Assembly (NCBI RefSeq): GCF_034119865.1
Contig: NZ_CP139421.1
Location: 5,186,501-5,250,500, forward strand
Origin: Algoriphagus sp. NG3
Lineage (GTDB): Bacteria > Bacteroidota > Bacteroidia > Cytophagales > Cyclobacteriaceae
Length of the DNA stretch: 64,000 nucleotides
Direction of reading: 5' to 3'
Shown: positions 16,288 to 25,648 of the stretch, piece after piece
Position numbering within the stretch: position 1 is the stretch's first letter
How the letters are laid out: every line of letters begins with the position of its first letter
Program-made: the position numbers and the translations under genes
Notes under the pieces: model-generated
Told to the model about the DNA's origin: nothing
Seen by the model: only the letters and a program-made list of their open reading frames with translations
Database searches by the model: none

Positions 16288-18617
16288 TATTGGTTTGTTT
16301 GTGCTTTTTTCATTGGATTACTACCTGTAGATGTGCCTCGGGCCGCACCGGATCCTTTGAATAATTCGAATCTTGTCGGCTGATATTGTCGTGGCCAATA
16401 GTTGCTTGACTCATCAATATCCGCGGTTTCTCTTTTAGGGTCTAGGATGATTTGAGTCACTTCCTTCTCTTTCACAAATACTTTCGTGACCTGAGATTCA
16501 TTTTTTCTCCATATTTCCACAGGAATACGATCGATCTCTGATGTACCATCGGCATATTGGAATTCTAAAATGATCGGCATAACCAAGCCACCTACATTCT
16601 TGAAAGTAATTTCATAGAAATTTAAATCACTTTCCATCAACTCCTTTTCCTTTGGGGAAAGGCTTGCCATAAACCGCTTATAGCTTTCCTCATCTGCAGG
16701 AGTTACGGTAAATGGATTATAGCTGGTGTAGAAATCATGCGTTTCAGGATCTGCCTCAATGACCGTTTCTTTGACGTCATTTCTGTTAAACTCTTTGGAT
16801 ACATAATCCTCTTCCCGATCAGCCTCTGCCTTCAGGTCCGCCATTTTTTCAGCTGGAGTACGATTGTCCATTTTGTAAAGTGAGACATTTTCGATGGCAA
16901 TATCTACTGGTTCGGTACCGTAGAACCAGCCTCTCCAGAACCAGTCTAGATCCACTGCCGAGGCGTCTTCCATGGTGCGGAAAAAGTCATCAGGAGTCGG
17001 ATGCTTGAACATCCATCGGCGGGAATACTCTTTGAATGCGAAATCAAACAATTCCCTTCCCATGATGGTCTCCCGAAGGATATTCAGGGCAGTAGCTGGT
17101 TTTGCGTATGCATTAGGCCCGAACTGGATAATATTCTCAGAGTTGGTCATGATAGGCTCCAAGGTGTTTTTGGAGCTCCTCATATAAGGAACAATCTTAT
17201 GGGCTGGTCCACGGCGGGAAGGGTAGTTACGGTCCCATTCTTGTTCAGCCATGAATTGCATAAAAGTATTTAGCCCCTCATCCATCCATGTCCACTGCCT
17301 TTCGTCGGAATTTACGATCATAGGGAAATAGTTGTGCCCTACTTCGTGAATAATCACACTGATCATCCCATGTTTTACTGCATCAGAATAGGTGCCGTCA
17401 GGATCAGGACGCCCATAATTAAAGCAGATCATAGGATACTCCATTCCATTGGCGGCTTCTACAGAGATTGCTGTTGGGTAAGGGTAATCAAAGGTGTGAG
17501 AAGAATAGGATTTAAGCGTATGAGCGACTACCCGGGTAGAGTATTGACCGTAAAGAGGATTAGCCTCCTTGGCATAGTAAGACATAGCCATTACATCTTT
17601 TCCTCCCTGCTTTACAGCCATTGCGTCCCAGATGAATTTACGGGAAGATGTCCAGGCAAAATCCCGTACATTTTGAGCCTTAAACTTCCAGGTTTTCTTA
17701 GCTGTGGATTTCCCTTTTTCAAATTCTATCGCTTCGTCCTGGGTACGGATCACTACTGGGGCATCGTACGTTTTCTTGGCAGTGTTCCATCGATTCAATT
17801 CCGTAGAGGAAAGAACCTGACTGGCATTCTGAAGTTCTCCTGTGGCTCCGACCATATGGTCTGCCGGCACAGTGATATTCACTTCATAATTACCAAATAC
17901 CAAAGCAAACTCACCAGAACCCATGAATTGCTTGTTCTGCCATCCTTCGAAATCTGAATAAACAGCCATTCTAGGAAACCACTCTGCCATGGTGTAGAGG
18001 TAATTGTCATCTCCCTCGAAGTATTCATATCCAGGACGCCCACCTATGTAACCAACTCTGTTGGTGATATTAAAGGTCCAGTCCACACCAAATGTGAAGC
18101 TATCCCCAGCCTTCAAAGGTGTAGGAAGATCTATTCGCATCATAGTCTTATTCACGGTCACCGGAAGAGGGTTTCCTTTGGCATCTTTCACCTCTAGAAC
18201 TTTATAGCCAAAATCGTCATTGGCCCAGATTAGACCTTCAAGGTTTCGTAGGGTCATTCTGGAACCTATGGAGCTCTCCGCCGCCTTTGGAGTATCAGAA
18301 TCTCCCCCTCTTTGGTTTTCCTCCAGCTGTATCCAGAGGTATCTCAGCTGATCAGGGGAGTTGTTGATATAGGTTACTTTCTCAGATCCCTTAATTGATT
18401 GATTGGTATCATCCAGCTCCACATCGATCACATAGTTAGCCTGCTGCTGCCAATACATATGACCTGGCGCACCAGAGGCAGTTCTGTAAACATTCGGTGA
18501 GCGGAGCATGGGGCCGAGCTGCTCAAAACGCTCCGCATGATTTTGCTCTGAGTGTTGCGCAAAAGCAGGAAAAATCCCTGTGACTGCCAATGCCGCAAGT
18601 GCTAGTAGTTTTTTCAT
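16287..18617 (-). CDS. M1-family zinc metallopeptidase
   Basis: A 776-aa secreted gluzincin aminopeptidase-like protein with signal peptide (about 1-20, AFAQ). The zinc site is HEVGH (His424, Glu425, His428), with the third ligand Glu447 in WMDEGLN. The exopeptidase-type motif is NGMEYP (about 390-395). An N-terminal beta-sandwich precedes the catalytic domain and a C-terminal beta-rich extension follows, ending in a disordered Ser/Thr/Gly tail. It probably trims peptides in the periplasm or at the surface. It lies 47 nt after the HupE gene on the same strand, a pairing that suggests cotranscription. Confidence 0.92.
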   Translation of the reverse strand: MKKLLALAALAVTGIFPAFAQHSEQNHAERFEQLGPMLRSPNVYRTASGAPGHMYWQQQANYVIDVELDDTNQSIKGSEKVTYINNSPDQLRYLWIQLEENQRGGDSDTPKAAESSIGSRMTLRNLEGLIWANDDFGYKVLEVKDAKGNPLPVTVNKTMMRIDLPTPLKAGDSFTFGVDWTFNITNRVGYIGGRPGYEYFEGDDNYLYTMAEWFPRMAVYSDFEGWQNKQFMGSGEFALVFGNYEVNITVPADHMVGATGELQNASQVLSSTELNRWNTAKKTYDAPVVIRTQDEAIEFEKGKSTAKKTWKFKAQNVRDFAWTSSRKFIWDAMAVKQGGKDVMAMSYYAKEANPLYGQYSTRVVAHTLKSYSSHTFDYPYPTAISVEAANGMEYPMICFNYGRPDPDGTYSDAVKHGMISVIIHEVGHNYFPMIVNSDERQWTWMDEGLNTFMQFMAEQEWDRNYPSRRGPAHKIVPYMRSSKNTLEPIMTNSENIIQFGPNAYAKPATALNILRETIMGRELFDFAFKEYSRRWMFKHPTPDDFFRTMEDASAVDLDWFWRGWFYGTEPVDIAIENVSLYKMDNRTPAEKMADLKAEADREEDYVSKEFNRNDVKETVIEADPETHDFYTSYNPFTVTPADEESYKRFMASLSPKEKELMESDLNFYEITFKNVGGLVMPIILEFQYADGTSEIDRIPVEIWRKNESQVTKVFVKEKEVTQIILDPKRETADIDESSNYWPRQYQPTRFELFKGSGAARGTSTGSNPMKKAQTNQ

Positions 18618-18664
18618 ATCAGGTTGTTTAATTCTCTAATCTATAGTTAGGCTTACTCTATTTT

Positions 18665-19246
18665 CTACCAAAATTTCGTCTCCAACATCAGCATCAGTGC
18701 AACACCGAAGACCATGGATGCGACTACCAGTGTCCACTCCTTCCTGCTCACTCCCGCTATACCTACCAATATGGAAGTCAGCAACAAAAAAGCTGCGACT
18801 ATTACCAATTGACCAACTTCAAGGCCTAGATTAAATGCCAGCAGTGGTTGCCAGATACTCGCCTCTTTGCCCAAAAGGCTCCTTAGGTAATTGGAAAATC
18901 CCAGTCCATGGATCAACCCAAAGATAAGTGCGAAGATATAGTTGATAGAAATACCTTTACCTGAGGAAGGCTTTGGTCGGAGTATTGTAATAAATGCCGT
19001 GATCGCTATTGTAACCGGAATCAGAAATTCGATTAGATCAGAGTTTATGTTGACAACTTTGAAGGTGGCCAGAGCTAATGTAACCGAATGCCCTATGGTA
19101 AATGCAGTTACTAAAATAACAACTTTCCGCCAATCCCGTGGGATAAATACAGCACAAAGCGCAAGGACAAATAAAATATGGTCATAGCCGTTAATATCGA
19201 GGATGTGCTGCAGACCTAGACGAAAATATAATTGAAATGAGTTCAT
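18665..19246 (-). CDS. HupE/UreJ-like integral membrane protein
   Basis: A 193-aa protein with about six hydrophobic helices. The motif LGLQHILDINGYDHILFVLAL (in part GYDHILF, about 19-26) and FTIGHSVTLALA plus GLIHGLGFSN are the conserved His/Asp-bearing segments of the HupE/UreJ family, linked to nickel or cobalt transport. Metal transport here is inference. It is transcribed with the M1 peptidase downstream and diverges from a DUF6702 gene, a grouping I have seen as typical for Bacteroidota. Confidence 0.85.
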   Translation of the reverse strand: MNSFQLYFRLGLQHILDINGYDHILFVLALCAVFIPRDWRKVVILVTAFTIGHSVTLALATFKVVNINSDLIEFLIPVTIAITAFITILRPKPSSGKGISINYIFALIFGLIHGLGFSNYLRSLLGKEASIWQPLLAFNLGLEVGQLVIVAAFLLLTSILVGIAGVSRKEWTLVVASMVFGVALMLMLETKFW

Positions 19247-19330
19247 AGAAAGGGTGAATTACTCCTAAAGGAAGTAAATTGCGCAATAATACGTTTTAAT
19301 TAGGAGAAAAGACAGCCTGTATAACACCAA

Positions 19331-19822
19331 ATGCAACAGTATTACATATTAATGCTCAACCTGGGATGGTTGGTATTCGCACATCCCTTTCACCTTAGTT
19401 TGACTGAAATTAAATATAATAGAACCTCTGAGCGGCTGGAGATCTCTCAAAAGATCTTCTGGGATGATCTGGAAATTGCGCTAAGTGCTTTTCATGACAC
19501 CCCAATTGACTTCTTGAATCCTGCGAAGCAAGAAGAGCTCGATAAGCAGATCGAAAGCTATTTAAAAGAGAAAACAAAAATCTGGGTTAAGGGAAAAATC
19601 ATCCCTATGAATTTCCTTGGGTATGAGATAGAGGAGGATGCAGCCTGGTTTTACCTGGAATCAGGGAAAGTCCAGGAAACTAGATCCATTAAAGTACAAA
19701 ACGCAGTGTTGACGGATGACTTTTCAGATCAGAAGAATGTAGTACAATTTTTTTCACAAGAAGGAAGACCCAAAAGCATAATACTAAGTAAGGATTCTGA
19801 CACAGGACTTCTTGATTTTTAG
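19331..19822 (+). CDS. DUF6702-like protein
   Basis: A 163-aa protein starting with a hydrophobic signal (LMLNLGWLVFAHPFHLSLTE). The segment HPFHLSLTEIKYN and the following beta-strands (LEISQKIFWDDLE) fit the DUF6702 family found beside HupE-like proteins. The cleavage site is near Ala17-His18. No enzymatic motif is visible. The promoter region between this gene and hupE is only 84 nt, so both may be regulated together. Function unknown. Confidence 0.7.
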   Translation: MQQYYILMLNLGWLVFAHPFHLSLTEIKYNRTSERLEISQKIFWDDLEIALSAFHDTPIDFLNPAKQEELDKQIESYLKEKTKIWVKGKIIPMNFLGYEIEEDAAWFYLESGKVQETRSIKVQNAVLTDDFSDQKNVVQFFSQEGRPKSIILSKDSDTGLLDF

Positions 19823-20130
19823 AATTTCCGCAGGACTCAGAGCAAAATATAGAGGTATGTCCCGCCTTGATTTTTCAATATTTCATAGATAGCCTATATT
19901 TTTCCTAAGAATTTATATTAAGTTGAAACCATAACTTAAAAAAATAGAATTTTATCCTAAATAGATGATTTACAGTTTTTTATATGGTGCCTGAATAATT
20001 TGTCAGAATATTATTAAGATTTGAATATTATTTCTACATTCATAGTCAGATTCTGAATTTCAGAATTTTTACAATATACCCATCTCAAACCTGACAGGTT
20101 AAACGAACCTGTTAAAAATTTACTAAACTT
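19823..20130. other. AT-rich leader region of the SusC gene
   Basis: 308 nt without a gene. It is AT-rich and contains one small inverted-repeat set, AACCTGACAGGTT followed by GAACCTGTT (20090-20115), just before the susC start. No riboswitch was recognised. The susC promoter presumably lies here. Confidence 0.5.
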
Positions 20131-23100
20131 ATGTGTAAACCGATTTACCCAAAATCTCGGGCACTTCCTCCATGGAAAAATTTTCATGGTTTTGTGCTCA
20201 CACTTGTCCTGCTGATTTTTATGGCAGGAAGCACATACGCCCAAAGCAGAAATGTAAGTGGCGTAATCAAATCTTCAACCGGCGAGACTATGCCCGGTGT
20301 GAATGTTCTGGTTAAAGGTACCACCATTGGTACGGCCTCAGATATTGATGGCAATTTTAGCTTAACCGTCCCCTCTGACGAATCCATCTTGGTTTTCTCA
20401 TTTATTGGCTACACCTCCAAAGAGGTTCTGGTAGGTAATGCCAGTGAGTTAAATGTAACCTTAGAGGAAGATCTTTCTTCACTTTCTGAAGTAGTGGTGG
20501 TAGGCTACGGTACCCAGGAACGGGCCAAAGTCACCGGTGCCATTTCCTCCGTGGGATCAGAAGAAATCCGTGCTCTGCCGGTAGCTAGCTTAGCCTCAGC
20601 TATACAAGGTAGGGCAGCTGGAGTCAACGTAACCAATACCGGCTCACCCGGTACCAATCCTATTGTAAGGATCAGGGGTATAGGTACTGTGGGAAACAAT
20701 GATCCCCTGTATGTGATCGACGGGATGCCGGCAGGAGGATTAAATGAGATCAATCCTGCGGATATAGAATCTATAGAGGTGCTTAAAGATGCTTCTACAG
20801 CTGCCATTTATGGCTCTAGAGGCGCAAACGGTGTAATCTTGGTGACTACCAAAAAAGGGAAAAAAGGAAAGCCGCTAGTGACCATGGATGCCTATTATGG
20901 ATCTCAGCAAGCTTGGAAAACCCTAGATCTACTCAATAGAGATCAATACATAGCATTCGGTAGAGAATTATTGGCCAATGCAGGGGATGAAGCTCCAGCA
21001 CGCTTTGACAACCTGGGAGAATTTGCCAATAATGATATTGATTATCAGGATGAGATGTTCCGTACCGCCCCTATACAGGACTACAACCTGGGAATATCCG
21101 GAGGTACTGAGAATGTTCTCTACAATTTTTCCCTAGGCTATTTTGCCCAAGAAGGTATCATGAGAGGTACTGATTTCGAGCGGGTATCTTTGCGCTCGAA
21201 TACTGAATACAAAGTTCATGACAGGGTAAAAATTGGACAGACACTCACCATTGCCTATTCCAATAGAAACATTGAGCCTTTTTCCGGGGGTAGAAGCCAA
21301 CTGGAGCATATCGTAAAAGCCGTCCCTTATATCCCTATCCGGGATGCGTCCCGCCCAGGTGGGTTTAGAGCCTCCGATAGAGTGGATGGCACCGATCCAG
21401 AGAACCCGGTACTTAATGCTGAACTGAGAGATAACAACAGCCAAGAATACAAAATTCTAGGCTCAGCTTATGTAAGTGTGAATATCTTAAAAGGACTTGA
21501 TTACAAGTTTCTGGTAGGTTTGGATGTGGGAATGGGGGATAATTTCCAATATGCCCCAAGTTTCGATGCAGGGGATTTTAGTGTTTCGCCTTTTGCGACA
21601 ATCTCCAAAACCAAAACAAATTTTGTGTCCCCGCTTTTCAGCAATCAGCTGACCTATGAGAAAGATTTTGGTAAGCATCACATTGATCTCTTAGGAGTAA
21701 TTGAGAGACAAACTTCCACATTTACCAGTCTCAATGGGCAAGGACAAAACTCGCTGACCAATGATGTAAGAGAACTTCAAGGTGTAGAAAACCAGACTAC
21801 TACCAGCACCCGAACAGAATATGCGTTAATATCTTATGTAGGAAGGGTTAATTATGATTATGCACAGAAATACCTGGTAAGCGCGAGCATTAGGAGAGAT
21901 GGAGGATCAAGGTTTGGCCCTGAAAACAAATGGGGTACATTCCCTTCCGTATCCTTAGGCTGGAGAATTAGTGAAGAGGGATTTATGAAAAGCCTAGCGG
22001 CCGTAAGTGACCTGAAACTCCGTGCCAGTTATGGTGAAACCGGAAACGATAGAATAGGTGACTATGTTTATCAGGCTACCATCAACTCAAATTTGTTTTA
22101 CAATTTTGACGACAACCTACTTACCGGAAGTACGATTTCGGCCCTTGCCAATGCAGATCTGAAATGGGAAACCACGATCATGAAAAATATTGGCTTGGAT
22201 TTGGGGTTATTTAATGACCAATTCAATCTTTCTATGGAGTGGTTTGAAAACACCACCGAAGACATGATCCTTGGAGTCCCAATTCCTCCATCATTAGGTT
22301 ATGATGGTGCGCCAGTAGCCAATGTGGGTACAGTGAGAAACACTGGATTTGAGGTTACTGCGGGTTACCAACTTCGCACAGGAGATTTCCAAATGTCAAT
22401 AGATGGGAATATGGGTTTCATCAACAATGAATTAATATCTTTGGGTACAGGGAACACCATCTTCGGACCAGGATTTCAAGGGGATGCTGCTCTCACCCTT
22501 ACCGAAGAGGGACAGCCTATTGCTTATTTCTTAGGATGGATAGCTGATGGGATATTCCAGAGTAATGAAGAGGCACAGTCTGCCCCAAGGCAAAACCTAC
22601 CGGATGATCTTATCGATTATGACCCTACTATCCATACTGCCGCAGGAGATATCCGGTTTAGAGACATCAATAATGATGGTGTAATTAATGACTTGGACAG
22701 AGTAAACTTAGGGCACTATCTGCCTGACTTTACATATGGCTTAAATGTCAATGCTTCTTACAAAGGATTTGATTTTACCATGTTCTGGCAAGGAGTCTCT
22801 GGCAATGAGATTTACAACGGTCTTCGCTATCACACCGAAGGTATGACACGTCTGTTTGGTGCGAGTGATGTGGTTCTTGACCGATGGACACCTAGCAATA
22901 CCAACACCGATGTACCGCGTGCGGTTTCCGGCGATCCAAACAGAAATGCTAGAGCAAGCACAAGATTCTTAGAAGATGGCTCGTATCTCCGTTTGAAAAA
23001 CATATCCTTGGGATACAGTATCCCCAATGCAGTATTACAGACTTGGAGCAAAGGGACTATCTCAAAACTTCGGGTATATGTATCAGCCCAAAATCTGCTG

Positions 23101-23238
23101 ACATTCACTCAGTATACTGGATATGATCCGGAAATCGGAGTAAGAACAGGAATCAATTCAACTCTGGGTACGGGTATTGACTTCGGTCAGTTCCCTGCAG
23201 CACGCACGATCATGGGAGGAATTCAACTTGCATTTTAA
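20131..23238 (+). CDS. SusC/RagA-type TonB-linked outer-membrane transporter
   Basis: A 1035-aa protein with a long N-terminal signal (about 1-38, ending TYAQ), a CarboxypepD_reg-like domain (VSGVIKSSTGETMPGVNVLV in part, about 42-115), the SusC signature VVVVGYGTQERAKVTGA (about 128-144), plug motifs (YVIDGMPAGG; ESIEVLKDASTAAIYGSRGA in part) and a 22-strand barrel ending GGIQLAF. It imports oligosaccharides or peptides together with the SusD lipoprotein encoded 18 nt downstream. No glycoside hydrolase lies next to the pair, so the substrate is unknown. Confidence 0.95.
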   Translation: MCKPIYPKSRALPPWKNFHGFVLTLVLLIFMAGSTYAQSRNVSGVIKSSTGETMPGVNVLVKGTTIGTASDIDGNFSLTVPSDESILVFSFIGYTSKEVLVGNASELNVTLEEDLSSLSEVVVVGYGTQERAKVTGAISSVGSEEIRALPVASLASAIQGRAAGVNVTNTGSPGTNPIVRIRGIGTVGNNDPLYVIDGMPAGGLNEINPADIESIEVLKDASTAAIYGSRGANGVILVTTKKGKKGKPLVTMDAYYGSQQAWKTLDLLNRDQYIAFGRELLANAGDEAPARFDNLGEFANNDIDYQDEMFRTAPIQDYNLGISGGTENVLYNFSLGYFAQEGIMRGTDFERVSLRSNTEYKVHDRVKIGQTLTIAYSNRNIEPFSGGRSQLEHIVKAVPYIPIRDASRPGGFRASDRVDGTDPENPVLNAELRDNNSQEYKILGSAYVSVNILKGLDYKFLVGLDVGMGDNFQYAPSFDAGDFSVSPFATISKTKTNFVSPLFSNQLTYEKDFGKHHIDLLGVIERQTSTFTSLNGQGQNSLTNDVRELQGVENQTTTSTRTEYALISYVGRVNYDYAQKYLVSASIRRDGGSRFGPENKWGTFPSVSLGWRISEEGFMKSLAAVSDLKLRASYGETGNDRIGDYVYQATINSNLFYNFDDNLLTGSTISALANADLKWETTIMKNIGLDLGLFNDQFNLSMEWFENTTEDMILGVPIPPSLGYDGAPVANVGTVRNTGFEVTAGYQLRTGDFQMSIDGNMGFINNELISLGTGNTIFGPGFQGDAALTLTEEGQPIAYFLGWIADGIFQSNEEAQSAPRQNLPDDLIDYDPTIHTAAGDIRFRDINNDGVINDLDRVNLGHYLPDFTYGLNVNASYKGFDFTMFWQGVSGNEIYNGLRYHTEGMTRLFGASDVVLDRWTPSNTNTDVPRAVSGDPNRNARASTRFLEDGSYLRLKNISLGYSIPNAVLQTWSKGTISKLRVYVSAQNLLTFTQYTGYDPEIGVRTGINSTLGTGIDFGQFPAARTIMGGIQLAF

Positions 23239-23256
23239 TTTATAAAAGGAAAAATC

Positions 23257-24777
23257 ATGAAAACAAGATCCACACTTTTGGCAATTATCATGTCTGTTGG
23301 TATGATAGCCTGCGATGAGGAGGTATTAAATCCGGTTAATCCCAATCAATTGGGAACTGAGACATTCTACCGTACAGGTCCTCAGCTTGTAGCAGCTGTC
23401 AATGCTGTATATGCTACACTTCAAGGAAATAATTTATATAACAGAGAATATTTCTTTTTACAAGACTTACTCTCTGATGATGTAGAGTCTGGCGGGGGAC
23501 AACTTGAACCCGCTAGGGCACAAGTACTCAACCACGGTTTTGATGGCTCCAATCCTCTCATAGAAGCAAATTGGAGAGGGTGGTATCGTTTGATCCACCG
23601 CGCTAACCTTGTCATAGAAAACGCTGATAATGCAACGGAAAACATTACTGATGCCCTTCGGTCGAGAATCGTAGGGGAAGCCTATTTCTTAAGGGGGTTA
23701 GCATTCTATGAGTTATCTACTTTATGGGGAGGCGTCCCATTAATGCTATCTACAGCTACGGTTCCAGAAGGACTTCCGAGAGCAACACAGGAACAATCCT
23801 ATGCACAGTCGCTGAGCGATCTCAATGAAGCAATCTCACGGCTTCCGCTTAGCTCCACCTATTCAGGCACTGATGTGGGAAGGGCAAGCAAGGGCGCGGC
23901 CCAGGCAGTGGCGGCCAAGCTATTGCTATTCCAAGGTGATTTTGCAGGGGCAAAACCATTCTTGACGGAGATCATCAATTCAAATCAATATTCATTGACT
24001 GACCGATATCTGGATAATTTTGAGGAGGAAAATGAGAACAATTCGGAATCAATCTGGGAAATCCAGTTTTCTGAATCCTTCGGAAACGAGGGAGGATGGA
24101 ATGCCGATGGCACAGGGATAGCTGAGGTGACCTTCAGGGGGCAAGAATATGGGCCAAATGCCTGGAGAAACCTGATTCCAAATACGGGATTGGTGGCCGA
24201 ATTTGAAAAACCGTCCAATGGGGCTCCAAAAGAAGATCCGCGGATGAGCTACAATTTCTACCGCCTAGGCGACACCTTCAATGGAGGGGCAAGTGTATTG
24301 GACGAATCTACCGTACAGGGTGATTTCAGCAAGCCTAGCTGGAGAAAATACCAGACGATCTACAAGAGAGCTAATGAGAATACTCAGTCCGGAATTAACT
24401 TTCGTGTGATTAGATATGCCGATGTATTACTGATGATGGCGGAGGTAGAAAATGAACTCACAGGCCCTGCAGCTGCATTGCCTTACCTCAACATGACCAG
24501 AAACAGGACTGATGTAAAAATGCCGGAATACCCGACATCACAATATCCTACTGGCACTAAAGAACAGACAAGAATCGCTATCCAGCACGAAAGAAGGGTA
24601 GAAATGCCTGGAGAACAGGTGAGAAACCGGGACATTCGTAGATGGAGACGATTGGGCTTTTTGGAGAGTGAGCCTATTTTCGGTTATCAGTCCAGAAATG
24701 ACCTGCTTCCTATCCCTACTGTGGAACTGGATAATAATTCGGCGTTAAGCAATGCTGATCAGAATTCAGGGTATTAA
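23257..24777 (+). CDS. SusD/RagB-family surface lipoprotein
   Basis: A 506-aa ligand-binding lid for the preceding SusC. The lipobox is VGMIAC with Cys19. TPR-like helices carry typical phrases such as GEAYFLRGLAFYELSTLWGGVPL (in part, about 145-167), and the C-terminal SusD region reads RRVEMPGEQVRNRDIRRWRRLG (in part) and LLPIPTVELDNNSALSNADQNSGY (in part), the latter being the conserved end of the family. Spacing of 18 nt after susC shows a shared transcript; an intrinsic terminator follows. Confidence 0.94.
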   Translation: MKTRSTLLAIIMSVGMIACDEEVLNPVNPNQLGTETFYRTGPQLVAAVNAVYATLQGNNLYNREYFFLQDLLSDDVESGGGQLEPARAQVLNHGFDGSNPLIEANWRGWYRLIHRANLVIENADNATENITDALRSRIVGEAYFLRGLAFYELSTLWGGVPLMLSTATVPEGLPRATQEQSYAQSLSDLNEAISRLPLSSTYSGTDVGRASKGAAQAVAAKLLLFQGDFAGAKPFLTEIINSNQYSLTDRYLDNFEEENENNSESIWEIQFSESFGNEGGWNADGTGIAEVTFRGQEYGPNAWRNLIPNTGLVAEFEKPSNGAPKEDPRMSYNFYRLGDTFNGGASVLDESTVQGDFSKPSWRKYQTIYKRANENTQSGINFRVIRYADVLLMMAEVENELTGPAAALPYLNMTRNRTDVKMPEYPTSQYPTGTKEQTRIAIQHERRVEMPGEQVRNRDIRRWRRLGFLESEPIFGYQSRNDLLPIPTVELDNNSALSNADQNSGY

Positions 24778-24808
24778 AAATTAAAATATAATTCTAACCA
24801 ATAATCTA

Positions 24809-24840
24809 AATAGCCGGGGCAGCCTGGCTATTTTTTTTTG
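24809..24840 (+). terminator. Terminator of the SusCD operon
   Basis: AAATAGCC and GGCTATTT pair around a GC-rich loop and are followed by a run of nine T, about 30 nt after the susD stop. Confidence 0.8.
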
Positions 24841-25087
24841 ATTAAGGGATTGAGCAGTTCGTGTGACACGAACTGATGTGGTAACAGAAAGCAGCAAAGC
24901 CTGCCGGATGTCTCCACTATAGACGGAGGAGTGGAGAGCCTTTTGCAGATAGCAAAAGTAGTTGGACTGGCCCAACAATCGAGGTTTTCACTGAAAACAC
25001 AAAAAGGGGCAAAACTTTACTTATTTTTAATTACCCACGCAACCAATTGTAAATGTCTCTTGTATGGGCTAAAGCAAGCTTGGGAAT
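24841..25087. repeat. Intergenic hairpins upstream of the sigma factor
   Basis: No gene is seen. Two clear hairpins are present: CAGTTCGTG/CACGAACTG with loop TGA (24855-24875), and TCTCCACT/AGTGGAGA (24911-24937). They are in the same style as the palindromes elsewhere in the window. The sigma-factor promoter must lie in the 3' part. Confidence 0.5.
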
Positions 25088-25648
25088 GTGAAATCTGAAA
25101 TTCTGGACAAAAAAATCTGGCAAGGTCTGGTGGATAAAAACCGTAAAGACCAAGAGGTACTGTATAGACTCTATTACAGTTATGGGATGAGTATATGCCT
25201 TAGATATACCTCCAATCGTGAAGGAGCAAAGGAAATTCTGCATGATGGATTCATGGTGCTGTTTTCCGATCCTAAAAAATACAACCCCGATCAACCCTTC
25301 AAACCCTGGTTTAGAAAAGTATTGGTGAATCTCTGTATCAATTATTATAAAAAACACCAGAAGCAATCTCATGAAACAGGTTTCGAATTTATCCCCGAAT
25401 CAGAGGATGCCCAGCCAAGTGCTTTGGATGGCATGCAGTACGATGAATTGGTCAGATTGATCCAGAGATTGCCCACAGCTTATCGCACGGTATTCAATCT
25501 CTATATTCTGGATGGATATACCCACGAAGAAATAGCAGGAATGATGGATATCAGTATCGGAACCTCCAAATCCAATCTTTCCCGCGCAAGAGAAAAAATA
25601 AGAGAGCTGTTAAAACCCAGAAGCCATGAGAAAGAAATCCTACGATAG
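25088..25648 (+). CDS. ECF-type RNA polymerase sigma factor
   Basis: A 186-aa sigma-70 of the ECF group: region 2 at about residues 17-85 (LYRLYYSYGMSICLRYTSNREGAKEILHDGF, in part) and region 4 with a helix-turn-helix at about 125-175 (RLPTAYRTVFNLYILDGYTHEEIA, in part, then MDISIGTSKSNLSRAREK). The start is GTG at 25088; an upstream ATG in that frame is cut off by a stop. It overlaps the next gene by 23 nt, so the following membrane protein is almost certainly its regulator. Confidence 0.9.
   Translation: MKSEILDKKIWQGLVDKNRKDQEVLYRLYYSYGMSICLRYTSNREGAKEILHDGFMVLFSDPKKYNPDQPFKPWFRKVLVNLCINYYKKHQKQSHETGFEFIPESEDAQPSALDGMQYDELVRLIQRLPTAYRTVFNLYILDGYTHEEIAGMMDISIGTSKSNLSRAREKIRELLKPRSHEKEILR

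Noticed and set aside
17334..17957. 207-codon open frame opposite the M1 peptidase gene
   Set aside because: It lies wholly inside the well-supported peptidase gene on the other strand and has no recognisable domain.
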